Notes under the pieces: model-generated
The model's database searches: none
What the model was told of the DNA's origin: nothing
What the model saw: the letters and a program-made list of their open reading frames with translations, nothing else
Program-made: the position numbers and the translations under genes
Part shown: positions 54,717 through 63,600 of the stretch, in pieces
How the letters are laid out: the number at the start of each line of letters is the position of its first letter
Position numbering within the stretch: position 1 is the stretch's first letter
NCBI RefSeq assembly: GCF_039545795.1
Contig: NZ_CP154260.1
Location: 3,353,001-3,417,000, forward strand
Length of the DNA stretch: 64,000 nucleotides
DNA from: Chitinophaga niabensis
GTDB taxonomy: Bacteria; Bacteroidota; Bacteroidia; Chitinophagales; Chitinophagaceae
Reading direction: 5' to 3'

Positions 54717-56747
54717 TTAAGATTTCTTCTTGATAACGATCTGCTCTGCCTGTTTTTTCACGATCATATCGAAAAACGAACGCAGGTGCTCATATTCTTC
54801 AGGCGCATATTGCGCACGCCCTAATTTAACGCGACAACGGAGTTGCAGCATATTATCCTGCTTACCGATGATATACTGGAAAACACCTTCCCCATCATTG
54901 TACTTCACGATCGTGGATTTAGGCATATCTTCCACTGTATATCCTTCCGGCAACTGCATGCTTAAGGTATAGTTCACATCCGGTACATAAGGCATTTCCA
55001 CAGGATACTTCCGTTCAGCTGATTTGAAAGGATTAGCCTTCAATGCTTGTGAGAACATGGGGTTCAGGTAGATCATCCCTCCTTCATCACTTTCATTCAG
55101 TGTAAAATCATATTCCACCACCACTGGTTTTGTGTAGTCCTGCAACTGATCCAGCTTTCCGTTCTTCAGATCGATGTCAGACAGGAAACCTTTGGCGAGG
55201 TCTTTAAAGTATGCCTCCTCTCCTTTCTCCTTCACCTTTGCACGTAACTCATAGGACTCGAAATAAGTAGCCTGTTGCTGAAAATGCCCGGTGAGTTTTC
55301 CTTTGTCGTCAGCAGCAACAAAGATGCCCGTAACGCTTTGTTCTTTTAAAGAATCTGCTTCAAAAGACATAGCGGTAGCCGCTTCATTTATTTTCCGGGC
55401 ATGGCCGTTATAACTGGAGGTATGCAGTTTACCAAAACCCAGGAAAGGACGGGTAGCATCCATATTATATTCCTGGTCATCGATCCTCAGGTTAACGATC
55501 GTATAGTTGAATTTGGAGCGGATAGGATATAAAGGATATACCTTACCATGACTGCGGGAACTCAGCAATACAGGCGTGGCATCCAGGCCTGCATACCTCA
55601 GCATGGCAACCAGCAGCAGGTTCACTTCTGCCACGCTGCCACTTTTTTTGGTGAAGGTAGTTTTCAGTGTCTGATCTGCATAAAAAGCGGAATAATCCGT
55701 ACAGGTAAAATTATCTCTCACCCAGTTATAGATATTCACCGCTTTATCTTTGAGATTGGTAGTGCCTTTTGTGAGTTCTTCCACCTTATCTGAGAAGAAG
55801 TTATTGTTCTTACCTAATTGCCCGCCGTACTGCTCGTCTTTCAGGAGGTCCTCCGTCATTTTGGGCCAGGTGCTCATCACGGGCCTTACCGGAGAATTCG
55901 GAAAACGCAGGGCAGATAACTGGAATTCAATGTAATTGATGTGGTTGCCCAATGTTGTTACAAAGTTCTCTTCTTTCAGCGGCGCTACATCCTTTACCAC
56001 CCAGCGATGCCGGGTAATGCCAGGCGTTACGGAAACAGCCTCTGAACGTTGGGAGGCGCCACCATAGGCACCGGGAGTGGTCATCCTGAAATTGAAGGTC
56101 TGCCGGCTGTTCTCACTGTCCTTGATATGAAAAGGATTATATCCCTGGCTCAGGAAGATGTATTCATAATATTCCGGCAGGGAGATCTCATATTCACTCC
56201 ACAGCACCGGGAAATTCGCATCCTGGAAGGCCCATGGGCGGAGCCGGTAAGGGAATTCAGAATTGATGGTATAGGAGTATTCAATAATAGAGCCCTCTTT
56301 CACAGCCGGAAGCGTGAACTTCTTGACAATGTTATGCTTATCCAGCTTATCAGTGAAAACAGCTTTTGATTCCAGTTTGGTTTCCACCACTTTACCGTTT
56401 TCCAGGTTATAGGTCACCGCTTTGAGATTGCTCACCCTTTCTTCATCCGTACCATCCATATACAGGTAAATGGACACATTGGCCTCATCATACCCGCTCT
56501 TTTTAAGGATATGCACTCTTTTGTAGTGTTTATAGACCTGGATAAACCATTCATTCCCGGATTCAAAGGCAGAGGAGCCAATATCCGCAATAATGGCCGC
56601 GCCGGCTGAAGTATCCAGCTCGTAACGGGTAGTTTTGAAATCTTCGGGCGAAACCTTCCCAAAACGGGCCGGGCTTTTATCCTGCCCCACGGTAAGGGCG
56701 CACACACACATGGTTCCGAGTAGCAGGGATACGGACTTTCTAAGCAT
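54717..56747 (-). CDS. DUF3857 and transglutaminase-like protein lacking catalytic Cys and His
   Basis: 676 residues with a signal peptide (SLLLGTMCVCALTVGQ). Same layout as the downstream neighbour: DUF3857 (about 60-235) and transglutaminase-like fold (about 290-440). Here the Cys motif reads KKSGSVAEVNLLLVAMLRYAG and the His position reads SKFNYTIVNLRID, so Cys and His are replaced (Val, Asn/Tyr); only the Asp region YNMDATRPFLG remains. It is therefore probably a non-catalytic, binding or scaffold partner of the putatively active neighbour. The pair is co-transcribed (2-bp gap). Confidence 0.85.
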   Translation of the reverse strand: MLRKSVSLLLGTMCVCALTVGQDKSPARFGKVSPEDFKTTRYELDTSAGAAIIADIGSSAFESGNEWFIQVYKHYKRVHILKKSGYDEANVSIYLYMDGTDEERVSNLKAVTYNLENGKVVETKLESKAVFTDKLDKHNIVKKFTLPAVKEGSIIEYSYTINSEFPYRLRPWAFQDANFPVLWSEYEISLPEYYEYIFLSQGYNPFHIKDSENSRQTFNFRMTTPGAYGGASQRSEAVSVTPGITRHRWVVKDVAPLKEENFVTTLGNHINYIEFQLSALRFPNSPVRPVMSTWPKMTEDLLKDEQYGGQLGKNNNFFSDKVEELTKGTTNLKDKAVNIYNWVRDNFTCTDYSAFYADQTLKTTFTKKSGSVAEVNLLLVAMLRYAGLDATPVLLSSRSHGKVYPLYPIRSKFNYTIVNLRIDDQEYNMDATRPFLGFGKLHTSSYNGHARKINEAATAMSFEADSLKEQSVTGIFVAADDKGKLTGHFQQQATYFESYELRAKVKEKGEEAYFKDLAKGFLSDIDLKNGKLDQLQDYTKPVVVEYDFTLNESDEGGMIYLNPMFSQALKANPFKSAERKYPVEMPYVPDVNYTLSMQLPEGYTVEDMPKSTIVKYNDGEGVFQYIIGKQDNMLQLRCRVKLGRAQYAPEEYEHLRSFFDMIVKKQAEQIVIKKKS

Positions 56748-56822
56748 TACAGGGTATTAGTTTAAGGTCAGGGACACTGATTAGGAAGTAAAAATATATA
56801 TTTTCCGGTAACTTGCAGCCAG

Positions 56823-57749
56823 ATGCAGATATTGGAGAAAAATACCCTGATGATCAAGCAAAAAGCCCGCGCGCTGGGCTTTGACCATTGCGGCATTGCC
56901 AAAGCGGAACAGCTCACCGAAGATGCTTACCGCCTGGAACAATGGCTCAATAAGGGTATGCATGGCACCATGGGGTATATGGAGAATTACTTCGATAAAC
57001 GCATAGATCCCAGGCTGCTTGTAGACGGCGCTCAATCTGTGATCACCCTGCTGCTGAATTATTATCCCGCTGTTTCCCAGCAGCCGGACACGCCGCATAT
57101 CGCCAAATATGCATACGGCAAGGATTATCACGAGGTTATCAAAGCCAAACTGAACGAATTCCTCTTTGAACTCCGGGCTGAGCTGGGAGATATACAGGGC
57201 CGGGGATTCGTTGATTCCGCCCCGGTACTTGAACGGAGCTGGGCGCAACGCAGCGGGCTGGGCTGGATCGGAAAGAATGGCAACCTGATCCATAAACAGG
57301 CAGGATCCTTCTTCTTTATTGCCACCCTGATCGTGGATATTCCCCTGGTATATGATTCCCCTGTGGGAGATTATTGCGGCTCCTGTACCAAATGCCTGGA
57401 TGCCTGTCCGACCCAGGCACTGGTCTCCCCCACTGTTGTGGATGGCTCCCGATGCATCTCTTACTATACGATTGAGCTGAAGGATATGCTGATCCCTGCT
57501 TCCATGGAAGGCCAGTTCAATAACTGGATGTTCGGCTGCGATATCTGCCAGGATGTATGCCCCTGGAACCGGTTCGCCAAAGCCACTTCAGAGGCTGAAT
57601 TTGCGCCTATCCCGGAGATATTGAACCTTACCTCTTCTCAATGGGAAGAATTGACGGAAGAGGAGTTTAAAAAGATATTCAGTAAATCTCCCCTGAAGCG
57701 GAGTAAATACGCGGGGATCAGGCGGAATTTGAAATTCCTGTCGAAATAG
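56823..57749 (+). CDS. queG: Epoxyqueuosine reductase
   Basis: 308-residue cobalamin- and Fe-S-dependent enzyme that reduces epoxyqueuosine to queuosine, last step of queuosine tRNA modification. Two [4Fe-4S] motifs are visible: [16 protein letters not shown] and [11 protein letters not shown]. The N-terminal part has [20 protein letters not shown], a QueG signature. The C-terminal helical part is the shorter form without HEAT repeats. Cytoplasmic. Convergent with the ABC permease gene (12-bp gap). Confidence 0.95.
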   Translation: MQILEKNTLMIKQKARALGFDHCGIAKAEQLTEDAYRLEQWLNKGMHGTMGYMENYFDKRIDPRLLVDGAQSVITLLLNYYPAVSQQPDTPHIAKYAYGKDYHEVIKAKLNEFLFELRAELGDIQGRGFVDSAPVLERSWAQRSGLGWIGKNGNLIHKQAGSFFFIATLIVDIPLVYDSPVGDYCGSCTKCLDACPTQALVSPTVVDGSRCISYYTIELKDMLIPASMEGQFNNWMFGCDICQDVCPWNRFAKATSEAEFAPIPEILNLTSSQWEELTEEEFKKIFSKSPLKRSKYAGIRRNLKFLSK

Positions 57750-57761
57750 AAAATTGCTGAC

Positions 57762-60206
57762 TCACACCGTTCTCAACGATTTCACCGGGTTCGCCAATGC
57801 AGCCCTGATGGCCTGAAAGCTTATGGTAAGCATGGCAATAAGAACAGCCGCCGCTCCGGATAGCAAAAACATCCACCATTCGATCTTTACCCGGTATACA
57901 AAATCTTCCAGCCAGCGGTTCATTCCCCACCATGCAATAGGCGATGCAAGCAGCAATGCAATGATGATCAGTTTAACAAAATCAGACATCAGCATTTTTG
58001 CTATACCGGCGACTGTTGCTCCCAGTACTTTCCGGATACCGATTTCCTTCGTCCGCTGAAAGGCGATCAAAACCGCCAGACCGAACAAACCAAGGCAGCT
58101 GATAATGACGGCGATAACCATAGCCAGGTTGATCAGCCTGGATTGGTTCCTTTCCTGCTTATACATGGCCGCCAGCGTTTCATCATAAAATTTATAGGCA
58201 AAACTGCCTGCAGGATAAAAGGTATTCCACTTTTGTTCAATCATCTTTAACGTTTGCTGCCATTTGCCAGGGTCTGCACCGTTCAACTTTATATTAATGG
58301 TGTTTAAACTTCGCTTGTCTGCCAATATTACCACCGGATCTATGGAGCTATGAAAATCGCGCGTATGAAAATCCTTCACTACTCCTACCACCGGATACTG
58401 CGCCTGATTCAGTTGTCCTATCAGCTTGCCTACAGCGTCCTGCGCTGAAGAAAAACCCAGTGCGCGCACGGCGGTTTCGTTGATGATGTATTCATTAGTT
58501 GTATCAGATGGGCGGATATTCCTTCCTGCGATCAGCGGCATGTTGTAAAAGCGGATATAAGCCGTATCTGCCCATTTCTTGTAAAGCTGCAACCTGACAG
58601 GGTCTTTTGCCTGTATTCCTTTGTTTTCGAATAAGCTGGAAGAATAATTTGCTGACATGGGTTCCCGCCCCAGGGAAACCGCCTGTATGCCAGACTCCCT
58701 CTTTAATTCTTCCGTTAGTACAAAATATTTATCTCTGTTAACAGAGTCGCGTTGCAGTTTCCATGGAACAGTCACCAGTACTACTGCATCCTTGTCGAAT
58801 CCCATATCCTTTTTCAGGGTATAATTCAATTGACTTCCCATAATCAGCGCTCCGGCAATAAATACCTGGGCAATCAAAAACTGAAATACAATCAGTACTT
58901 TTCGCAACCCAATGCGGCTCCCGTTATTTAGATGCAGGGTGCCTGCCCCCTGAATGAGGCTGATAGGTTTAACTTTAGTGATCAGCCAGGCCGGGTAACC
59001 TCCGGAAAGCAGTGTAACACCGATCAGCAAAGCCAGCAGGAAATATAGTATCCACCAACCGTTGGAATACTCATGCATTCCATCAGGAATGATATCCCCG
59101 AGGAAGGAATACGCCATTTTCGTAAAAATGAAGGAACTGGCAACCGCCAGCAATACCACCACAAAAGTTTCCGCCAGGATGTTTTTGATCAGGCTGCTAC
59201 TGTTACCGCCAAGGATCTTCCGCATCCCGATCTCTCTGCTCCGTTGTGGGATCAATGCGGTACTCAGATTAATATAGTTGATACAGGCCAGTACGATCAG
59301 TAATGCCCCCAGCCCGATAAGCCCTTTCATCACTGGTTTGCTGGCCTTCCGCGTTTCCCATTCCTTGATAAAAGTGGAAAAATGAGAATCTTCCAGCGGC
59401 AGCAGCATATACCATCGTTTCATCACATTGGGCAGATTTTTGTCGATCGCATTTTCGTCCCATTTCTGCTTTGCGAGGTTACTGATCTGTGCCAGTACCC
59501 GGGCAGTATCTGCACGGTCATTAAGTTGGAGATATAACAGGTCTGAACCATTGGTATTCGTCCATTCTGCCAGTTCATATTGTTTTGAGGGAAGTACAAA
59601 AAATTCCTTTGCAGTAAACTCTGTGGGATAGTCCAGATCTTTAACAATACCAGTGATGGTTTTTTGATCTTTTCCGTTATATACCAGCGCCCTGCCAATG
59701 AGTGTCTCCGGTTTAAGTGCACCGAAATAACTTTTCGCGCGGCTCTCTGTTAACACAACATTCTCCGGCGCATTGAGCGCCGTTGCAGGATTACCGGCCA
59801 GCCATGTATAGGGGACCATGTCAAAATATGAGGAGTCAGTGGCAACAATCCCAGGAAATTCCGTCATCTCTAACGGTGGTTGCCCTGGGATACTCACAGC
59901 ATCGATCCATTTTTTAAAAACAGGAACAACTCTCTTCAGGCCGGGCACCTGTTCCCGAACGCCCTGGTAAAGTGGCGCTGAAACACCGCCATTATAACTT
60001 TCTTTTCCATCAAAAGCCAGACCGGTAACGAGCCTGAAGGTCTGCTCTTTTTGTGGTAACCGGTCATCAAAACTATATTCATAACTAACAATGCGATAAA
60101 TGACCCAACAGGCGCTAATGCTAACAGCCAGTCCTAATACATTTAACAGCGTGAATAACCGCTGGCGCCACAGATGACGGAATAACCTTTTGGTCTGAAG
60201 AATCAT
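57762..60206 (-). CDS. MacB/FtsX-like ABC transporter permease
   Basis: 814 residues with two FtsX units. An N-terminal membrane helix (LFTLLNVLGLAVSISACWVIYRI) and a large MacB_PCD periplasmic domain (about 50-260) precede three helices of the first FtsX core, where RSREIGMRKILGGNSSSLIKNILAET is the coupling-helix signature. A second periplasmic domain (about 460-650) and second FtsX core (about 680-814; RTKEIGIRKVLGATVAGIAKMLMSDF) follow. No ATPase gene is adjacent. Such ~800-residue permeases are abundant in Bacteroidota and act in efflux or envelope stress, not import. The upstream region carries paired operators (60319-60357). Confidence 0.92.
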   Translation of the reverse strand: MILQTKRLFRHLWRQRLFTLLNVLGLAVSISACWVIYRIVSYEYSFDDRLPQKEQTFRLVTGLAFDGKESYNGGVSAPLYQGVREQVPGLKRVVPVFKKWIDAVSIPGQPPLEMTEFPGIVATDSSYFDMVPYTWLAGNPATALNAPENVVLTESRAKSYFGALKPETLIGRALVYNGKDQKTITGIVKDLDYPTEFTAKEFFVLPSKQYELAEWTNTNGSDLLYLQLNDRADTARVLAQISNLAKQKWDENAIDKNLPNVMKRWYMLLPLEDSHFSTFIKEWETRKASKPVMKGLIGLGALLIVLACINYINLSTALIPQRSREIGMRKILGGNSSSLIKNILAETFVVVLLAVASSFIFTKMAYSFLGDIIPDGMHEYSNGWWILYFLLALLIGVTLLSGGYPAWLITKVKPISLIQGAGTLHLNNGSRIGLRKVLIVFQFLIAQVFIAGALIMGSQLNYTLKKDMGFDKDAVVLVTVPWKLQRDSVNRDKYFVLTEELKRESGIQAVSLGREPMSANYSSSLFENKGIQAKDPVRLQLYKKWADTAYIRFYNMPLIAGRNIRPSDTTNEYIINETAVRALGFSSAQDAVGKLIGQLNQAQYPVVGVVKDFHTRDFHSSIDPVVILADKRSLNTINIKLNGADPGKWQQTLKMIEQKWNTFYPAGSFAYKFYDETLAAMYKQERNQSRLINLAMVIAVIISCLGLFGLAVLIAFQRTKEIGIRKVLGATVAGIAKMLMSDFVKLIIIALLLASPIAWWGMNRWLEDFVYRVKIEWWMFLLSGAAAVLIAMLTISFQAIRAALANPVKSLRTV

Positions 60207-60318
60207 ATACTAGTGATTATCAAGTATAGAGATGATGTGCATTAGTTTCAGGGAATTTCATTCCAATTTATGAGACAGGTATTATTCAGCTTGCTACTCA
60301 TTATTCGAATTTAGAATA

Positions 60319-60357
60319 TGTTCAATATCGAACATTTTATGTTCAGATACGAACGTT
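60319..60357. promoter_or_regulatory. Tandem palindromic operator upstream of the FtsX permease
   Basis: Two sites: ATGTTCAATATCGAACAT (60319-60336, perfect 6-bp arms) and ATGTTCAGATACGAACGT (60340-60357, GTTC-N6-GAAC core kept). Centres are 21 bp apart, two helical turns, so two dimers could bind on one face. They lie 113-151 bp upstream of the permease start. The ATGT...ACAT arms recall PadR-type operators, but no regulator gene is adjacent. Confidence 0.6.
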
Positions 60358-60398
60358 GGCAGTGTTCTGCCGGGGGCTGAGATTTCAGTGGATATTTT

Positions 60399-60428
60399 TT
60401 TGATTTCTGATAGCAAGAATTAAATTTG
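60399..60428 (+). promoter_or_regulatory. tRNA-Pro promoter (Bacteroidota sigma-A type)
   Basis: TTTG (60399-60402), 18-bp spacer, TAAATTTG (60421-60428), an exact match to TTTG-N17-20-TAnnTTTG. The start would fall about 5 nt before the mature tRNA. This is the clearest promoter in the window. Confidence 0.8.
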
Positions 60429-60439
60429 CGCAATGTTTA

Positions 60440-60513
60440 CGGGATGTAGCGCAGCCCGGTAGCGCGCTTCGTTCGGGACGAAGAGGCCGCTGGTTCGAAT
60501 CCAGTCATCCCGA
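60440..60513 (+). tRNA. tRNA-Pro(CGG)
   Basis: 74 nt folding into a full cloverleaf: acceptor CGGGATG/CATCCCG with discriminator A, D arm GCGC...GCGC, anticodon stem CTTCG/CGAAG with loop TTCGGGA, and T arm GCTGG-TTCGAAT-CCAGT. The anticodon CGG is at 60474-60476 and reads the Pro codon CCG. No CCA is encoded. Downstream are a 12-bp palindrome (60515-60526) and T-rich sequence. Confidence 0.96.
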
Positions 60514-60609
60514 CAGCTTTAAAGCTCTGGAATTTTTAGTGATAAAGATTTTGGGGCTTTTTTGTTTTTGGCAAGGTTGCGTTTGCCTTCCAAAAGTCCC
60601 AGCCCCAAG

Positions 60610-60636
60610 ACCGTCCCGGGAAGTAACCGGGACGGT
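60610..60636. terminator. Hairpin terminator between tRNA-Pro and the beta-helix gene
   Basis: Perfect 10-bp stem ACCGTCCCGG / CCGGGACGGT with a 7-nt loop, 26 bp beyond the stop of the minus-strand gene. The T tract is weak on both strands. Confidence 0.65.
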
Positions 60637-60661
60637 TTAATGTGTAGTTACTTAACCCCAT

Positions 60662-63600
60662 TCATCGCTTAATAAACGCTATCCCGGTTTTCCGCGTCCC
60701 CTCGACAAATTCTATTACATAATATCCTGTCGGAAGCATGGATGTATCAATTTCTGTAAAGTCCGCATCCGTATTGATAACCCGGCGGAACAACAGGGCA
60801 CCTGTTACGGTATAGATCTTTATGAAAGCCCGCCCCTGAAGTTTTCCATGATACAGGTACGCCTTCTGGTCCACTGGATTGGGATATATTTTTAAAGAGA
60901 CGTTTTCCTTACCGGAATTATTTGCTGTGATACGCTTGATACCTGCCGGTTGATCTTTCAGCGGTCCGGTAGTAAAGGAACGTATGAACGCTTCTGCAGC
61001 CATGGGTGCGAACAGCCCGGCGCTTTTATAACTATCTCCCAACGGAGGCCCGGATACAATTGTAGTGGCAGCTGCCAAAGACAGCGAACCGGAAGGCCCT
61101 GTATGATCTTCGATTTTCAACACCTGGCTATAAGCGCTTACCGTATTACCCGCAGCGATGGATAGCGGCGCATTCTTCACGGCATACAAAACAACCAGGC
61201 TGTCTCTTACTATGCCGGTAACATTGTAAAAGGTATTCCTGCCTGTTAGGGAAACTGTGCTTCCTGTGCTGGTAGCATTGGCGGATAGTGTGATGGATGT
61301 GCCGTTGATGCCTGTAATGTATGTACCTGCGCTGATCCCGCTGCCGGTAATGAACATTCCGGGGCAAAGTCCTGTAACTGTGCTGGCCGCCGTAATGGTA
61401 TTGTTTCCTGTGCTGGTGTTGCCGGTAAACGATACATTAGGCACCAGATAGCTGCCTCTAAGCGTCCATATGCCAGACACTTTCTGATATTTATAGATAC
61501 CGCCGGTCTGCGTGCTTACATATAAAATATCCTGTCCATTTACTTTGGCCATGAACACCTGCTCCGGCGTGGGGCTGGGAGCATTGGCTGTTGGGCCGAA
61601 CAACTCGCCTTTCAGGGTATTGTCAGGCAGTGAAACAGGAAGCCCGTTACCAACTTTGCCGATCCGGAAGCCGGTATTGGCTGAATAATATAACTGGTTG
61701 TCATATACCCAGAGGTTTTCAAAGGAGTTGTTGGAACGGGTGATGGTAATGCTTGTTTGTGTAAGATCTGTTGTGGGTGCCGATAATGTAATAGTATTAT
61801 TCGTATTGGATACAACGGTGGTGCCAGCAGGAATGCCGGGACCTGAAACTGCGTGGCCGGCCGCCAGGCCAGTATTGACGCTTACGTTTACTGTTGTGGT
61901 AGAAAATACGGTAGCACTTGTAAAGGCGCCGGGTATCACGATGGTATTATTGCCTGTAACGGTGCCGGCGATAGCTGCGCCTGTGCCATTGCTGCCTGCG
62001 GTGGTGTGTATCACTCCTGATGCACCGTTCCCCACCAGCCATATATCTGTTCCATCAACAGTGGCTACACCACGGGGAGCAACATTGCCCATGACGGATG
62101 GATTGACCGTGGTAATATTGATGGTCCCATCATACTTAATAAGAGCAATGGCGCGGGAGGTGCTGCCTGTTATCCCTGTTTTGACAGTATACCCTGATAA
62201 ACTGAGATAAGTTCCGTCCGCGGAGCGGTTCAATATCCCCTCTGCCATATCTTTTGCGGCCACATAAAAGTTGTAAGTGCTTAAGTCAATACTTTTCACA
62301 AGGGCGCCCGTTACGTCAAATTCTTCTACGAATGCCTTGTTGGCCGTACCCGCTGTAGCGGCATGCGGCAATGAATCAAGCCTTAGCACGATTATATTGT
62401 CCTGTGCAAATACGCTGTCAGGCTTTACTTTGTACAATGCGAGGCTACCGTAGGCTGCAATGCTTGCTGACCCTGTATATGTGTTGCCTGTAGCGTCTCT
62501 GAAGGTTCCGGCTGGCAAGGCAAAGGATTGCCCGGCATTTGTTGCATTGTATTGGAACCATACGTTGTTCTCCAGGGTTTCCTCAAAAGGCAGTGAGTAA
62601 GGTACGTATGTGCTGTTATTATCGTGACCATAACGTTGCGTCCATTCTGTTATGTGTTGCAGCCGGTTCTGATTGCCGGTAGTTTCTGTTGTAAATACCT
62701 GCTTCGCCTGTCCATTCTGGGCACAGTAATAATTACTATCAATAGTGCCGAAGCTCGTGATTTCGGACTGGCTGGCATCCACGGCCCTGAGCAGGGTATC
62801 GTTTTGGCCAAAGCCGAAAACGATATTATTCTTTACATCGTAATTACGCATGGGGCCGGCAGGATCATTGGTGGTCCATCGGGTGAAACGCAAATGGGTA
62901 TTATTGCCAAAAAGGGTATTGTCGCGAACTGTGATCGCAGCGGCATTATTGAAATTGACACCGGTAAAACTCCTGGCGATGGTGTTATGGGAGATAGTGA
63001 TATTCGCCGATCCTTCATCGGTATAGATGGCAGCTGCCGGCGCATTTTGTTGTGAGGCAGGTATACCTTCCGGCGCTCTCTGACCATCTGAGAAAATATT
63101 TCCTTCAATCCTGTTGTTCAACTGGGTATTTTGGAAGCAATACACGGCTCCGCCATCATCGGTGCGCATACAGTAATTCAGCATCAGGTTATTTTTGAAA
63201 AGATGGTTGGCGCCGCTCCATATAATATGTCCATAACCCGTACTGTCGAAATAATTATTCCTGACGGTGACTGCATTGGCGCCGCCACCTATCCGTACGC
63301 TTGCATTCTGCTCGGGCGTCATACCGGTTGTAAGACCGGTGGCTTTAATAATACTATGCTCTATAACACTGCTGTCAGTTGCAAATAGGGATATCCCATG
63401 AAAGTTGCTGCCATATATGTAACAGTTATCTACCTGTACCTGGTTGGCCCTGAACAGGGAGATACCGCATTGCCCCGGATAGTAAATTCCGCAATTTTTA
63501 AACCGGATGTTCCTCATGAAAACAAATGTGTTTCCGTTCCCTTCGATCGTATTGGCGGCTGAGCCATTGCAGTCAATATCATCGATGATGATGTGGGATA

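Noticed and set aside
60251..60264. GGAAT-TTC-ATTCC near the permease start as part of a sigma-54 promoter
   Set aside because: The sequence does not keep the GG and GC dinucleotides at -24/-12 with the right bases; it is only a short inverted repeat.
60304..60318. ATTC-N7-GAAT as a third operator upstream of the permease
   Set aside because: The spacer is 7 not 6, the arms differ, and the centre is about 16 bp from the next site, out of phase with the 21-bp spacing.
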